Source: Phycicoccus sp. HDW14
Lineage (GTDB): Bacteria; Actinomycetota; Actinomycetes; Actinomycetales; Dermatophilaceae
Length of the DNA: 64,000 nucleotides
NCBI RefSeq assembly: GCF_011383005.1
Contig: NZ_CP049935.1
Coordinates: 744,001-808,000, forward strand
Direction: 5' to 3'
Part shown: positions 9,804-20,517 of the stretch, piece after piece
Numbering within the stretch: position 1 is the stretch's first letter
Layout of the letters: the number at the start of each line of letters is the position of its first letter
The notes under the pieces: model-generated
The model's database searches: none
Seen by the model: the letters and a program-made list of their open reading frames with translations, nothing else
What the model was told of the DNA's origin: nothing
Translations under genes and position numbers: made by a program

Positions 9804-11043
9804 ATGGCACCCCTTCGACGGCGACCCCCGCCGACCCCGCCGTGCGCGGGCTGGTCCGCGCCGCGCGGACCTCGCAGCTCTCCCGGCGGTCCCTGCTGGG
9901 CGGCGCGACCCTCGGCGGCGCGGCGGCCGCGCTGTCCGCCTGCGCGCCACCGGCCCCACCGGCCGGCGGGGCTGCCGCCCTGAAGCTGCCCGACGACCTC
10001 TCGGACACCGAGAAGGTCGTGCGCTGGGCCAACTGGACGGCCTACCTCGACTACGACGAGGACACCAAGCAGTACCCCACGCTCCAGGCCTTCATCAAGG
10101 ACACGGGCATCCAGGCGACGTACTCCGAGGACATCGAGGACAACGACGCCTACTTCAACAAGATCGCGCCGCAGCTGCGGGGCAAGCAGGACATCGGGAA
10201 GGACATCTTCGTCTTCACCGACTGGATGGCCAACCGGGTCATCCGCGACCAGCTGGCCCAGCCCCTCGAGATCATCCGGATGCCCAACGCGAGCAACCTG
10301 CTCGACAGCCTCAAGGACGTCAGCTTCGACCCGGGCCGGCAGTACTCGCTCACGTGGCAGTCCGGTTTCGCCGGCATCGGCTACGACAAGGCCCGCCTCG
10401 GCCGCGAGATCAAGAGCCTCGACGACCTCTGGCAGGACGACCTCAAGGGCCGCATCGTCGTGCTCAGCGAGTTCCGCGACACGGTGGCCCTGGTCATGCA
10501 GAGCCAGGGCGTCGACATCACGCAGGGCTGGGGCAAGGCCGAGTTCGAGAAGGGCGTGGCCGTCATCCAGGAGAAGCTCGACCAGGGCTACATCCGCAAG
10601 ATCAAGGGCAACAGCTACCTCGAGGACCTCAAGTCGGGCAACGCCCTCGCGGGCATCGTCTGGAGCGGCGACCTGTTCATCCTGCGTGCCGAGACCGAGA
10701 ACGACAACTGGGAGTTCGTGATCCCCGAGTCGGGCGGGACGCTGTGGAGCGACAACATGATGGTCCCCATCACCTCCACGCACCGCCGCAACGCGATGAC
10801 CCTCATGAACTACTACTACGACCCCGCGGTGGCCGCCCAGGTGGCCGCCTGGGTCAACTACGTCTGCCCCGTGACGGGGCCCAGGAGGAGCTCGCCAAGA
10901 GCGACCCCGAGCTGGCCGAGAGCCCGTTCATCTTCCCGTCCGCGGACTACATCAAGGAGAAGAACATCCAGGGCTTCCGGGCGCTCTCGCCCGAGGAGGA
11001 CCAGGAGTTCAGCGGCATCTGGCAGAAGGTGATGGGCAACTGA
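9804..11043 (+). CDS. potD: Spermidine/putrescine ABC transporter substrate-binding lipoprotein PotD-like, two frameshifts
   Basis: About 413 residues after repair. ATG 9804 has a good Shine-Dalgarno (GAGGA) but reads out of frame within two codons. One extra C near 9808 gives MATPSTATPADP and joins the main frame; otherwise GTG 9842 would be the start. The N-terminus has a twin-arginine signal (SRRSLLG) and lipobox LSAC. The mature part matches PotD-type binding proteins (VRWANWTAYLDYDE, FTDWMANRVI, YSLTWQSGFAGIGYD). A second break at a G run (10876-10879) is repaired by one G to NYVCPVTGAQEELA. The stop overlaps the potA ATG by one base. It binds polyamine outside the membrane. Confidence 0.9.
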
Positions 11044-12182
11044 TGGCTACCAACAGCGGTTTCCGCGAGGCGACGGGCGACCTGCGCCTCGAGTCCGTCA
11101 CCAAGGCGTTCGGCGACTTCCGGGCCGTCGACGACCTCGACCTCGTCGTGCCCCGCGGGTCGTTCTTCGCCCTCCTCGGGCCCTCGGGCTGCGGGAAGAC
11201 GACCACCCTGCGGATGGTGGCGGGGCTCGAGCAGCCCACCTCCGGGCGCATCCTCATCGGTGACACCGACCTCACCGGCAGCCGGCCGTACGAGCGCCCC
11301 GTCAACACGGTGTTCCAGAGCTACGCGCTCTTCCCGCACCTGACGATCCGCGACAACGTGGCCTTCGGGCCCAAGCGCCGCGGCCAGAAGGACGCGATGG
11401 AGCGGGCGGAGGAGACCCTCCGGCTCGTCGAGGTCGACCACCTCGCCGCGCGCAAGCCGGCCCAGCTCTCCGGTGGCCAGCAGCAGCGCGTCGCCCTCGC
11501 CCGGGCCCTGGTCAACCGGCCGGAGGTGCTCCTGCTCGACGAGCCGCTCGGTGCCCTCGACCTCAAGCTGCGCCGCCAGCTGCAGGTCGAGCTCAAGCGG
11601 ATCCAGACCGAGGTCGGGCTCACCTTCATCCACGTCACGCACGACCAGGAGGAGGCCATGACCATGGCCGACACCGTCGCCGTGATGAACCACGGGCGCA
11701 TCGAGCAGATGGGGGCGCCCGCCGACCTCTACGACCTGCCCCGCACCACCTTCGTCGCCAACTTCGTGGGCCGCTCCAACCTCGGCACCGGCCGGGTCGT
11801 CGACCGCGACGGCGACCACCTCGTCGCCGAGATCCAGGGCACGAAGGTCAAGGTGCCGCTCGCGCGCGCCGGTGTCACCGACGGCGAGGTCACGTTCGGG
11901 GTCCGGCCCGAGAAGGTGCGTGTCCTGCGCCAGCCTCCCGAGACCGGCGGCGACGACGTCAAGGGCATCGTCCTCGACGTCTCGTTCACCGGTGTGGCCA
12001 CCGAGTACCTCGTCCGGCTGCCGAGCGGGGCGGTGTGGAGCTGCTACGAGCAGAACCTCGACGTCGACCCGATCGACCTGCACCGCGGCGACGACGTCTG
12101 GATCTCGTGGAACCCCGCGCACGCGTTCACCGTGCCGGTCGACGAGGCCGCAGCCAAGGCCGCCGCGGAGGCGACCGCGTGA
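11043..12182 (+). CDS. potA: Polyamine ABC transporter ATP-binding protein
   Basis: A 379-residue importer ATPase. Walker [10 protein letters not shown] lies near residue 50, Q-loop region [10 protein letters not shown], signature LSGGQQQR, Walker B VLLLDEP and H-loop [11 protein letters not shown]-terminal TOBE_2 domain ([10 protein letters not shown] ... [10 protein letters not shown]) is typical of PotA/MalK-type subunits. It starts within the potD stop (TGATG) and its own stop overlaps potB (GTGA), so the four genes form one translationally coupled unit. It energises import by PotB/PotC with PotD. Confidence 0.95.
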   Translation: MATNSGFREATGDLRLESVTKAFGDFRAVDDLDLVVPRGSFFALLGPSGCGKTTTLRMVAGLEQPTSGRILIGDTDLTGSRPYERPVNTVFQSYALFPHLTIRDNVAFGPKRRGQKDAMERAEETLRLVEVDHLAARKPAQLSGGQQQRVALARALVNRPEVLLLDEPLGALDLKLRRQLQVELKRIQTEVGLTFIHVTHDQEEAMTMADTVAVMNHGRIEQMGAPADLYDLPRTTFVANFVGRSNLGTGRVVDRDGDHLVAEIQGTKVKVPLARAGVTDGEVTFGVRPEKVRVLRQPPETGGDDVKGIVLDVSFTGVATEYLVRLPSGAVWSCYEQNLDVDPIDLHRGDDVWISWNPAHAFTVPVDEAAAKAAAEATA

Positions 12183-13105
12183 GCGCCCTGGCCCACGTCG
12201 GCGGGACGAGCGGCACCACCGGTGCCGGTCCCGCCGGCGACGCGCCACCCCAGGAACGGGCCGGCCGCCGCTGGCTGCCGTACCTGCTGCTGCTGCCCGG
12301 CGGCCTGTGGCTGCTCGTCTTCTTCGTCGTGCCGCTGCTGCAGCTGTTCACGGTGAGCATCCAGTCGCAGTTCCCGGGCTACCCGGGCTACTACTACCGC
12401 GACGTGAACTTCTCGAACTACCTGCGGGCCCTCACCGACTTCGCACCGCAGTTCGGGCGCTCGCTGCTCTTCGCGGCCCTCGCCACCTTCTTCGCCTTCG
12501 CCCTCGCCTACCCGCTGGCCTACGCGATGGCCTTCAAGGCAGGCCGCTGGCGCAACATCATGCTCATCGCGGTCATCGCGCCGTTCTTCACCTCGTTCAT
12601 CCTGCGCACCGTGGCGTGGCGACAGATCCTCGCCGACGACGGGCCGGTGGCCAGCACCCTCAACGCGCTGCACCTGCTCCCGGGCGGGCGCATCACCGAG
12701 ACGGCCGCGGCCGTGGTCGCGGGCCTGACGTACAACTTCCTCCCGTTCATGGTGCTGCCCATCTACGCCTCGCTCGAGCGGGCCGACGCGCGGGTCATCG
12801 AGGCCGGGGGAGACCTGTACGCCAACGGCTTCACGACCTTCCGCACGGTGACGCTGCCGATGTCGATGCCCGGCGTCATCGCCGGCACGCTGCTCACGTT
12901 CATCCCGGCGGCGGGCGACTACGTCAACGCGGAGCTCCTCGGCTCCGACGGCGACAAGATGGTCGGCAACGTCATCGACAGCCAGTTCTTCCGGGTGCTC
13001 GGCGGCTTCCCGACGGCGGCGGCCCTGTCCTTCACCCTCATGGCGCTCATCCTCGCCATGGTCTTCGTCTACATCCGCCGCTTCGGGACGGAGGAGCTGC
13101 TGTGA
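12179..13105 (+). CDS. potB: Polyamine ABC transporter permease PotB-like
   Basis: A 308-residue membrane protein with about six hydrophobic segments, starting with YLLLLPGGLWLLVFFVVPLL near residue 35. The cytoplasmic EAA loop, EAGGDLYANGFTTFRTVTLPMSMPGV, contacts the ATPase. GTG 12179 overlaps the potA stop by 4 bp; a longer open frame exists upstream, but it lies inside potA and is not protein-like. It pairs with the next gene to form the translocation pore. Confidence 0.93.
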   Translation: MSALAHVGGTSGTTGAGPAGDAPPQERAGRRWLPYLLLLPGGLWLLVFFVVPLLQLFTVSIQSQFPGYPGYYYRDVNFSNYLRALTDFAPQFGRSLLFAALATFFAFALAYPLAYAMAFKAGRWRNIMLIAVIAPFFTSFILRTVAWRQILADDGPVASTLNALHLLPGGRITETAAAVVAGLTYNFLPFMVLPIYASLERADARVIEAGGDLYANGFTTFRTVTLPMSMPGVIAGTLLTFIPAAGDYVNAELLGSDGDKMVGNVIDSQFFRVLGGFPTAAALSFTLMALILAMVFVYIRRFGTEELL

Positions 13106-13911
13106 TCCGCTGGCTGCAGAACCGGTTCGCGATCATCGTCGCGGTCCTCGTCCTGCTCTACCTGTTCCTGCCCGTCGCGTACACGTTCGTCTTCTCGTTC
13201 AACAACTACCGGAAGTCGAACATCGTCTGGAACCCCCAGGGCAGCCCGACGCTCAAGCACTGGCAGGACCCCTGTGGGGCACCCGGCGTGTGCGACGCGC
13301 TCGTCACCTCCCTGCAGATCGGCGTCATCGCCACGGTCATCGCGACCGTCCTCGGCACGATGCTCGCGTTCGCCCTCGTGCGCCACAAGTTCCGCGGGCG
13401 GGCCGTGAGCAACGTCCTCGTCTTCGTGCCGATGGCGACGCCCGAGATCGTCCTCGGCGCCAGCCTGCTGACGATCTTCGTCCAGGGCTTCTCGCGGGTC
13501 GGCCTCGGCCTCGGGTTCTGGACGATCACGATCGCCCACATCATGTTCTGCGTCAGCTTCGTCGTCGTCACGGTGAAAGCCCGTCTGCAGAGCCTCGACC
13601 CGCGCATCGAGGAGGCCGCGCAGGACCTCTACGCCGGTCCCGGCAGCACGTTCTGGAGGGTGACCTTCCCGCTCGTCCTGCCCGGCATCGTCGGCGCGGC
13701 GCTGCTCGCCTTCTCGCTGTCCTTCGACGACTTCATCATCACGAACTTCGTCTCCGGCAACGAGACGACCTTCCCGAAGTTCGTCTACGTCTCCTACCTG
13801 CGCGGGATCCCCGCCCAGGCCAACGTCATCGGCTTCTCGATGTTCGTCATCGCCCTGACCCTGGTCATCCTCGGCCAGCTCATCGGCAACGCACGTCGCA
13901 GCAGCAAGTGA
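13102..13911 (+). CDS. potC: Polyamine ABC transporter permease PotC-like
   Basis: A 269-residue inner-membrane permease. The first helix is FAIIVAVLVLLYLFLPVAYTF, and the EAA loop reads EEAAQDLYAGPGSTFWRVTFP. The sequence LSFDDFIITNFVSG is typical of PotC. GTG 13102 overlaps the potB stop (GTGA). A 43-bp gap follows before the next gene, which has its own strong Shine-Dalgarno. Confidence 0.93.
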   Translation: MIRWLQNRFAIIVAVLVLLYLFLPVAYTFVFSFNNYRKSNIVWNPQGSPTLKHWQDPCGAPGVCDALVTSLQIGVIATVIATVLGTMLAFALVRHKFRGRAVSNVLVFVPMATPEIVLGASLLTIFVQGFSRVGLGLGFWTITIAHIMFCVSFVVVTVKARLQSLDPRIEEAAQDLYAGPGSTFWRVTFPLVLPGIVGAALLAFSLSFDDFIITNFVSGNETTFPKFVYVSYLRGIPAQANVIGFSMFVIALTLVILGQLIGNARRSSK

Positions 13912-13954
13912 CGTCCCACCACCTCGTCAGCAACCGGTTCCAGGAGGGTCACCC

Positions 13955-15218
13955 GTGCGCGTCCTCATGATCGGGGCGGGCGGTGTCGGCGACGCCGCCG
14001 CCCGCATCGCGGCCGAACGCGACTTCTTCGAGGCCTGGGTCGTCGCCGACCACGACGTCTCCCGCGCCGAGCGCACGGTCGCCGCGGCGTCGGCGCGCGG
14101 CGGTGGGGGAGAACGGTTCTCGGCGGCGCAGGTCGATGCCTCCGACGCGTCGGCGGTCGAGGCGCTGGCCCGCGAGGTGCGGGCCACGCACGTGTTCAAC
14201 GCGGTCGACCCGCGCTTCGTCGTCCCGATCTTCGAGGGTGCCCGCGCCGCCGGGGCCGACTACCTCGACATGGCGATGAGCCTGTCGCGGCGCCACCCCG
14301 ACGAGCCGTACGCCAGGGTGGGCGTCAAGCTCGGCGACGAGCAGTTCGCGCAGGCGGGGAGTGGGAGGCCGAGGGCCGGCTCGCGCTCGTCGGCATCGGC
14401 GTCGAACCGGGGCTGTCCGACGTCTTCGCGCGCTACGCCGCCGACCACCTCTTCTCGGAGCTCGACGAGCTCGGGACGCGTGACGGCGCCAACCTCGTCA
14501 TCCGCGACGACGACGGGAACGAGGTCTTCGCGCCCGGCTTCTCGATGTGGACGATCATCGAGGAGTGCCTCAACCCGCCGGTCGTGTGGGAGAAGGCCCG
14601 CGCCGACGAGCCCGACGGCGGCTGGTACACCCTGCCGGCGTTCAGCGAGCCCGAGGTCTTCGACTTCCCCGGGGCATCGGGCCGGTCGAGTGCGTGCACG
14701 TCGAGCACGAGGAGGTGCTCCTCATGCCGCGCTGGGTCGACGCGCAGAAGGTCACCTTCAAGTACGGCCTCGGCGAGGAGATGATCGGCATCCTCCGCAC
14801 GCTGCACACCCTGGGCCTGGACTCCACCGAGCCGGTGACCGTCAAGGGCGTGCAGGTGAGCCCCCGCGACGTCGTCGCCGCCGTGCTCCCCGACCCGCAG
14901 ACCATCGGTCCGCGGATGGAGGGCAGGACCTGTGCCGGCCTGTGGGTCACCGGGACCGGCAAGGACGGGCAGCCGCGCCGCACGTACCTCTACCACGTGT
15001 CCGACAACGCCGACACGATGCGCGACTACGACGCCCAGTGCGTCGTCTGGCAGACCGCCGTCAACCCGGTCGTCGCCCTCGAGCTGCTGGCGAACGGCTC
15101 GTGGTCCGGCGTCGGGGTGCTCGGGCCGGAGGCCTTCGACGCGGTGCCCTTCCTCGACCTGCTCGCCGCCCCGAAGCCCGCGGGCTACGGCTCGCCCTGG
15201 GGCCTCGAGGACCGCTGA
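13955..15218 (+). CDS. Saccharopine dehydrogenase-family protein, two frameshifts
   Basis: About 421 residues after repair. It begins VRVLMIGAGGVGDAAARIA, a Rossmann dinucleotide motif, with AGGAGG placed before GTG 13955. Two breaks at G runs (14356-14359 and 14671-14674) are each corrected by one G, giving QAGEWEAEGRL and DFPGGIGPVECVHVEHEEV. Downstream are LYHVSDNADTM and the C-terminal PVVALELLANGSWSG. Family members reduce or oxidise amino-acid adducts. Within a polyamine cluster this may be a carboxyspermidine- or saccharopine-type enzyme, but the substrate is not readable. Confidence 0.82.
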
Positions 15219-15245
15219 CTCCTGTTCGTGCGAAAGGATCACCCC

Positions 15246-16706
15246 ATGGCCATCACCCAGAAGGCACTCATCGACTCGGTCCCGACGGGCCTGCTCGTCG
15301 GCGGCACGTGGCGCGAGGCGAGCGGCGGTGCGCGCTTCGACGTCACCGACCCCGCCACCGGCGCCACGCTCACCAGCTGCGCCGACGGCACCCCGGAGGA
15401 CGGCCTCGCCGCCCTGGCCGCGGCCGACGCCGCCCGCGCCTCGTGGGCCGCGACGCCCCCGCGCGACCGCGGCGAGATCCTGCGCCGCGCCTTCGAGATG
15501 GTCACCGCCCGGGCCGACGAGTTCGCGATGCTCATGACCCTCGAGATGGGCAAGACCCTCGCCGAGGCGAAGGGCGAGGTGACCTACGGCGCCGAGTTCT
15601 TCCGCTGGTTCTCCGAGGAGGCCGTGCGCATCCACGGGCGGTACTCCACCGCCCCGAACGGTGCGAGCCGGCTCGTGACGATGGCCCAGCCGGTGGGTCC
15701 GACCCTGATGATCACGCCCTGGAACTTCCCGCTGGCCATGGGCACCCGCAAGATCGGCCCGGCCATCGCCGCCGGCTGCACGATGGTCGTCAAGCCGGCG
15801 CACGAGACGCCGCTGACGATGCTCCTGCTCGCCTCGGTGCTCCAGGAGGCCGGCCTGCCCGACGGCGTCCTCAACGTCGTCACGACGACGCACTCCGGCG
15901 CGGTCTGCGAGCCGATCATCCGCGACCCGCGCCTGCGCAAGCTGACCTTCACCGGGTCGACGGCCGTGGGCAAGGTGCTCGTCGAGCAGTCGGCCGAGCA
16001 GCTGCTGCGCCTGTCGATGGAGCTCGGCGGCAACGCCCCGTTCATCGTCTTCGAGGACGCCGACGTCGACGCCGCGGTCGAGGGCGCGATGCTCGCCAAG
16101 ATGCGCAACATCGGCGAGGCCTGCACGGCCGCCAACCGCTTCCTCGTCCACGACGCGGTGGCGCAGGAGTTCTCGACCAAGCTCGCCGCCCGGATGGGGG
16201 CGCTGACCGTCGGCAAGGGCACGAAGAAGGGCGTCGACGTCGGTCCGCTCATCACGCCGAAGGCCCGCGCGGGCGTCCACGAGCTCGTCGAGGACGCCGT
16301 GGGCCGCGGGGCGACGGTGCTCACCGGCGGCTCGCCCGTCCCCGGCCGCGGCAACTTCTACGAGCCGACCGTGCTCACCGACGTGCCCGAGGGCGCCCGG
16401 TGCCTCACCGAGGAGATCTTCGGGCCGGTCGCCCCCATCTGCACGTTCTCCGACGAGTCCGACGCCGTGGCCCGGGCCAACTCCACCGAGTACGGGCTCG
16501 TCGGGTACGTCTTCACCCGCGACAACGCCCGGGTGCTGCGGGTCTCGGAGGCCCTCGAGTTCGGCATGGTCGGGGTCAACACCGGCATCGTCTCCAACCC
16601 CGCGGCGCCATTCGGCGGCGTCAAGCAGTCCGGGTTCGGTCGCGAGGGCGGCTTCGAGGGCATCGAGGAGTACCTCGAGGTCAAGTACGTCGGCATCGCC
16701 CTCTGA
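15246..16706 (+). CDS. gabD: Succinate-semialdehyde dehydrogenase (NAD(P)+)
   Basis: A 486-residue aldehyde dehydrogenase. Features are TPWNFPLAMGTRKIGPAIAAG, the catalytic Glu in MELGGNAP, the Cys in IGEACTAANR and the C-terminal PFGGVKQSGFGREGG. The pattern is that of the GabD/SSADH branch. GAAAGGA precedes ATG 15246. With the upstream genes it would finish putrescine to GABA to succinate semialdehyde to succinate. Assignment to SSADH over other ALDHs rests on family resemblance and context. Confidence 0.88.
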   Translation: MAITQKALIDSVPTGLLVGGTWREASGGARFDVTDPATGATLTSCADGTPEDGLAALAAADAARASWAATPPRDRGEILRRAFEMVTARADEFAMLMTLEMGKTLAEAKGEVTYGAEFFRWFSEEAVRIHGRYSTAPNGASRLVTMAQPVGPTLMITPWNFPLAMGTRKIGPAIAAGCTMVVKPAHETPLTMLLLASVLQEAGLPDGVLNVVTTTHSGAVCEPIIRDPRLRKLTFTGSTAVGKVLVEQSAEQLLRLSMELGGNAPFIVFEDADVDAAVEGAMLAKMRNIGEACTAANRFLVHDAVAQEFSTKLAARMGALTVGKGTKKGVDVGPLITPKARAGVHELVEDAVGRGATVLTGGSPVPGRGNFYEPTVLTDVPEGARCLTEEIFGPVAPICTFSDESDAVARANSTEYGLVGYVFTRDNARVLRVSEALEFGMVGVNTGIVSNPAAPFGGVKQSGFGREGGFEGIEEYLEVKYVGIAL

Positions 16707-16785
16707 CCGCGACCGGGTCGGCCGAAGGGACAGGATCCGCCTCGACGGCGTGCGCCGCGTGGGGCGGAAGTGGTGCACTGGCCCC

Positions 16786-17832
16786 ATGAGCCGGGCCCGC
16801 CACTCCGAGCGCCCGGACCGCCACCGGTCCGTGCGCTCCTTCCTCGACGACACCGACGAGGCCCTGCGGCTCGGCGCACGACCGGGTGCGAGGGTGTGGC
16901 CCACCGGGTTCGACCTCCTCGACACGACCTTCGGCGGAGGCCTGCGCTCGGGTGAGCTCGTGCTCCTGGCCGGCACCGAGGGCTCGGGCAAGACGACCTT
17001 CGCGATGCAGGTGATGCGCAACGCCGTCGTCGCCGGCCGGCACGCGGTCGTCTTCTCCTTCGAGCTGACCGCCGCCTCCCTCATCCAGCGACTGCTCGGG
17101 CTCGAGGCCGCCACGGCCGCCGAGCGCGACGACGACCCGATGAACCCCGCGGCCGACGTGCGCCAGTTCCGCGCCGTGCTCGAGGCCGAGGACCCCGACC
17201 GCCGCGGCCTCGGGTCGGCGATGCGCGGGCTCGCGTTCGGCATGGACGCGCTGATGACCATCGAGCGCTACTCCGACCGGCTGCACATCGTCGAGGGCAA
17301 CCGGATGACGACCATCGGCCAGATCGCCAGCACCGTCGCCGCCGTCGCCGACGAGACCGGTGAGCCGCCGATCGTGCTCGTCGACTACCTCCAGAAGATC
17401 CCCGTCGACGGCATCGAGGGCACCGCGGACGAGACCACCCGCGTCACCTTCGTCACCGAGACGCTCAAGGAGCTCGCGATGGAGCTCGAGTGCCCCGTCG
17501 TCGCCATCTCCGCGGCCGACCGCGAGAGCCTCGGCGCCGGGCACCGGATGCGCACCCGCGACCTGCGCGGCTCCAGCGCCCTCGCCTACGAGGCCGACAT
17601 CGTGCTCATCCTGCAGTCCAAGGAGAACATCGTCGCCCGCGAGCACCTCACCTACGACCTCAACGCCGCCAAGGTCTACCGCCGCTGGATCATCATCACG
17701 GTCGAGAAGAACCGCTTCGGTGGAGGCCAGGTCGAGCTCGAGGTGCAGAAGGACTTCGAGCACGGCCGGTACGTGCCGAGGGCGCGCGTCGTCTCCGAGC
17801 GCCTCATCGAGGAGCGGGTGTTCACGTCCTGA
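16786..17832 (+). CDS. Stand-alone DnaB C-terminal-like RecA-fold ATPase
   Basis: A 348-residue protein consisting almost wholly of a replicative-helicase C-terminal domain. Walker A is [14 protein letters not shown] near residue 60. The Walker B-like strand is [11 protein letters not shown], then AISAADRES and the C-terminal [10 protein letters not shown] and [12 protein letters not shown], corresponding to DnaB motifs H3-H4. There is no DnaB N-terminal domain, so it is not the chromosomal replicative helicase. TGCACT lies six bases before ATG 16786, so it may be leaderless. Function is unknown; a DNA-bound ATPase or regulator is plausible. Confidence 0.78.
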   Translation: MSRARHSERPDRHRSVRSFLDDTDEALRLGARPGARVWPTGFDLLDTTFGGGLRSGELVLLAGTEGSGKTTFAMQVMRNAVVAGRHAVVFSFELTAASLIQRLLGLEAATAAERDDDPMNPAADVRQFRAVLEAEDPDRRGLGSAMRGLAFGMDALMTIERYSDRLHIVEGNRMTTIGQIASTVAAVADETGEPPIVLVDYLQKIPVDGIEGTADETTRVTFVTETLKELAMELECPVVAISAADRESLGAGHRMRTRDLRGSSALAYEADIVLILQSKENIVAREHLTYDLNAAKVYRRWIIITVEKNRFGGGQVELEVQKDFEHGRYVPRARVVSERLIEERVFTS

Positions 17833-17875
17833 CCGGCACCGGGCCGCGTCGGCACCGCCCCGCCCGTGGGGCAGG

Positions 17876-19105
17876 ATGGCCGACGTGACCGTCCGCACCG
17901 TCGCCGTCCTGGGCTCCACCGGCTCCATCGGCACCCAGGCCCTCGAGGTCGTCGCCGCCCACCCCGACCGGTTCCGGGTCGTCGCGCTCTCCGCCGGGGG
18001 CAACACCGCCCTGCTCGCCGAGCAGGCCGCCGCCACCCGCGCCGGGCTCGTCGTCGCCGCGACCGGCGACGCCGAGTCACTGCGTGAGGCGGTCGCCGCC
18101 GCGGCCGGGGACCCGTCGTACCGGCCCGACGTGGTCGTCGGCGACGACGCCGCGACCCTGGCCGCCGGCTGTGGCGCCGACGTCGTGCTCAACGGCATCA
18201 CCGGCTCGATCGGGTTGCGCCCCACCCTCGCCGCGCTCGAGGCCGGCTCGACGCTGGCCCTGGCCAACAAGGAGTCGCTGATCGTCGGCGGCCCCCTGGT
18301 GCGCGCCGCCGCGGCTCCCGACCAGATCGTCCCGGTCGACTCCGAGCACAGCGCCATCGCCCAGTCGCTGCGCGGCGGCCGGGCCTCGGAGGTCCGGCGG
18401 CTCGTCGTCACCGCGAGCGGCGGGCCGTTCCGCGGGCGCTCCCGCGCCGAGCTCGGCGACGTCACGCCCGAGCAGGCCCTGGCCCACCCGAACTTCTCGA
18501 TGGGCCGGGTCATCACGACGAACTCGGCGACCCTCGTCAACAAGGGTCTCGAGGTCATCGAGGCCCACCTGCTCTTCGACGTGCCGTTCGACCGGATCGA
18601 CGTCGTCGTGCACCCGCAGCAGCAGATCCACTCGATGGTCGAGTTCCACGACGGCTCGACCATCGCCCAGCTCGGGCCGCCGCGCATGCTCGTGCCCATC
18701 GCCCTCGGGCTGTCGTGGCCCGAGCGGCTCGAGGACGTCGACGTCCCGTGCGACTGGACCCGGGCACAGTCCTGGGAGTTCCACCCGCTCGACGACGAGG
18801 CGTTCCCGGCCGTGCGCCTCGCCCGGCAGGTCGGCGAGGCCGGCGGCACGTTCCCGGCCGTGTACAACGCCGCGAACGAGGTGTGCGTCGACGCCTTCCA
18901 CGACGGCAGCATCGGCTTCCTCGACATCGTCGACACCGTGGAACGGGTCGTCGAGGCGCACGGCGCCGCGGAGAGGCAGAATGGAGTCGAACTCGACGCC
19001 TCGAGCGTCGAGTCCGTGCTCGCCGCCGACCGGTGGGCGCGAGAGCGCGCGCGGGCCCTGCTCGGCGCCGCGCCGACCGACCAGACCCAGGGAGGCAGCC
19101 GGTGA
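17876..19105 (+). CDS. dxr: 1-deoxy-D-xylulose 5-phosphate reductoisomerase
   Basis: A 409-residue MEP-pathway enzyme that converts DXP to 2-C-methyl-D-erythritol 4-phosphate with NADPH. NADPH motif [11 protein letters not shown] sits at the N-terminus; [28 protein letters not shown] and the C-terminal [10 protein letters not shown] are all conserved. ATG 17876 is listed, but CAGGAT (17872-17877) ends seven bases before GTG 17885, so a leaderless start giving [11 protein letters not shown] is equally likely. Its stop overlaps the site-2 protease start (GTGA). Confidence 0.96.
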   Translation: MADVTVRTVAVLGSTGSIGTQALEVVAAHPDRFRVVALSAGGNTALLAEQAAATRAGLVVAATGDAESLREAVAAAAGDPSYRPDVVVGDDAATLAAGCGADVVLNGITGSIGLRPTLAALEAGSTLALANKESLIVGGPLVRAAAAPDQIVPVDSEHSAIAQSLRGGRASEVRRLVVTASGGPFRGRSRAELGDVTPEQALAHPNFSMGRVITTNSATLVNKGLEVIEAHLLFDVPFDRIDVVVHPQQQIHSMVEFHDGSTIAQLGPPRMLVPIALGLSWPERLEDVDVPCDWTRAQSWEFHPLDDEAFPAVRLARQVGEAGGTFPAVYNAANEVCVDAFHDGSIGFLDIVDTVERVVEAHGAAERQNGVELDASSVESVLAADRWARERARALLGAAPTDQTQGGSR

Positions 19106-20466
19106 CGACCGTGGCGTTCGTGCTCGGTGTGCTGTTCATGGCCGCCGGCGTGGCCCTCTCCATCGCGCTCCACGAGGTCGGCCACCTCGTGCCCGCCAAG
19201 CGCTTCGGCGTGCGCGTCACCCAGTACATGGTCGGCTTCGGGCCGACGGTCTGGTCGCGGCGCCGGGGCGAGACCGAGTACGGCGTCAAGGCGATCCCGC
19301 TCGGCGGCTACATCCGGATGATCGGCATGTTCCCCCCGCGCGCGGGCGACGCCGACGGCATGCTCCGGGCCTCGAGCACCGGGCGCTTCAGCCAGCTGAT
19401 GGACGAGGCCCGCTCGGCGAGCCTCGAGGAGGTCCGCCCCGGCGACGAGGACCGCGTCTTCTACCGGCTGTCGGTGCCGAAGAAGGTGCTCGTCATGCTC
19501 GGCGGGCCGCTGATGAACCTCCTCATCGGCATCGTCCTGCTCACGGTGCTCGTCACCGCGCACGGCGTCCTCACCGCGCAGCAGGGGGCCGAGGCCGCCA
19601 CGGTCGCCCAGTGCGTCGTCCCCTCCACCGCCGTGGCGTCGACGACGACCTGCGAGGGTCGGCCGCAGAGCCCGGCCCTGGCGGCGGGCATCCGCCCCGG
19701 CGACCGGCTCGTGTCCATCGCCGGGAAGGCCGTCACCAGGCCCCGGGACGTCACGAACCTCATCCGCCCCGCGGCCGGCACCAGCGTGCCCGTCGTCGTC
19801 GAGCGTGACGGCCGGCAGCTCACCCTGTCGGTCACCCCCATCCGCAACACCGTCGTGGTCCTCGACGCCGCGGGCAACCCGGTCCAGCGGGCCGACGGCA
19901 CCCCCGCGACGACCGAGGCCGGCTTCATCGGGGTCGGGCCCCGCTCGCCGATGGCCTACGAGACCCAGCCGGTGACGGCCGTGCCGGGCATCGTCTGGGA
20001 CTACACCGTGCAGACCGCCTCGGGGCTCGCGCACATCCCGCAGCGCCTCGGGGGAGTCTGGGACGCCGCGTTCGGCGGGGCCCAGCGCGAGGTCGACAGC
20101 CCGATGTCGGTCGTCGGCGTCGGCCGGGTCGCCGGCGACGTCGGGTCGGGCAAGTACGACGCGATCTTCGGGGCCTCCCTCGGTGACAAGTTCTGGACGC
20201 TGCTCACCCTCCTCGCGGGGCTGAACATCATGCTCTTCGTCTTCAACCTCGTACCCCTGCTGCCGCTCGACGGTGGGCACGTCGCGGGTGCCCTCTGGGA
20301 GGGCACGAAGCGGCAGTGGGCGCGGCTGCGCGGGCGTCCGGACCCCGGGTTCGTCGACGTCGCCAAGGCGCTCCCGCTCGCGTACTCGGTGGCCCTCGTG
20401 CTCATCGGGGTCTCGGCGCTGCTCATCTACGCCGACTTCGTCAACCCCGTCGACCTCGGCGGCTGA
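19102..20466 (+). CDS. rseP: Site-2 (RIP) membrane metalloprotease RseP/Rip1-type
   Basis: A 454-residue M50 protease. The zinc motif HEVGH is near residue 24 in the first transmembrane helix, and the third metal ligand region LLPLDGGH is near residue 387. A PDZ domain lies in between ([19 protein letters not shown]). The family cuts anti-sigma factors and other membrane proteins within the bilayer. Order dxr-rip1-ispG is the same as in mycobacteria. GTG 19102 overlaps the dxr stop by 4 bp. Confidence 0.95.
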   Translation: MTTVAFVLGVLFMAAGVALSIALHEVGHLVPAKRFGVRVTQYMVGFGPTVWSRRRGETEYGVKAIPLGGYIRMIGMFPPRAGDADGMLRASSTGRFSQLMDEARSASLEEVRPGDEDRVFYRLSVPKKVLVMLGGPLMNLLIGIVLLTVLVTAHGVLTAQQGAEAATVAQCVVPSTAVASTTTCEGRPQSPALAAGIRPGDRLVSIAGKAVTRPRDVTNLIRPAAGTSVPVVVERDGRQLTLSVTPIRNTVVVLDAAGNPVQRADGTPATTEAGFIGVGPRSPMAYETQPVTAVPGIVWDYTVQTASGLAHIPQRLGGVWDAAFGGAQREVDSPMSVVGVGRVAGDVGSGKYDAIFGASLGDKFWTLLTLLAGLNIMLFVFNLVPLLPLDGGHVAGALWEGTKRQWARLRGRPDPGFVDVAKALPLAYSVALVLIGVSALLIYADFVNPVDLGG

Positions 20467-20505
20467 CCGACCGCAGCCGTGGAGGGAACGCCCAGCCTCG
20501 CGCCG

Positions 20506-20511
20506 TAGGCT
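20506..20511 (+). promoter_or_regulatory. -10 hexamer TAGGCT of ispG, leaderless
   Basis: TAGGCT ends six bases before ATG 20518, with no Shine-Dalgarno between. This predicts a leaderless transcript separate from the upstream operon. Confidence 0.5.
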
Positions 20512-20517
20512 TGGGGC

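Noticed and set aside
4859-16706. Treating the frameshifted polyamine genes as pseudogenes
   Set aside because: Each is otherwise full length, lies in a tightly coupled operon and is repaired by one base in a G/C run; sequence error is the simpler explanation.
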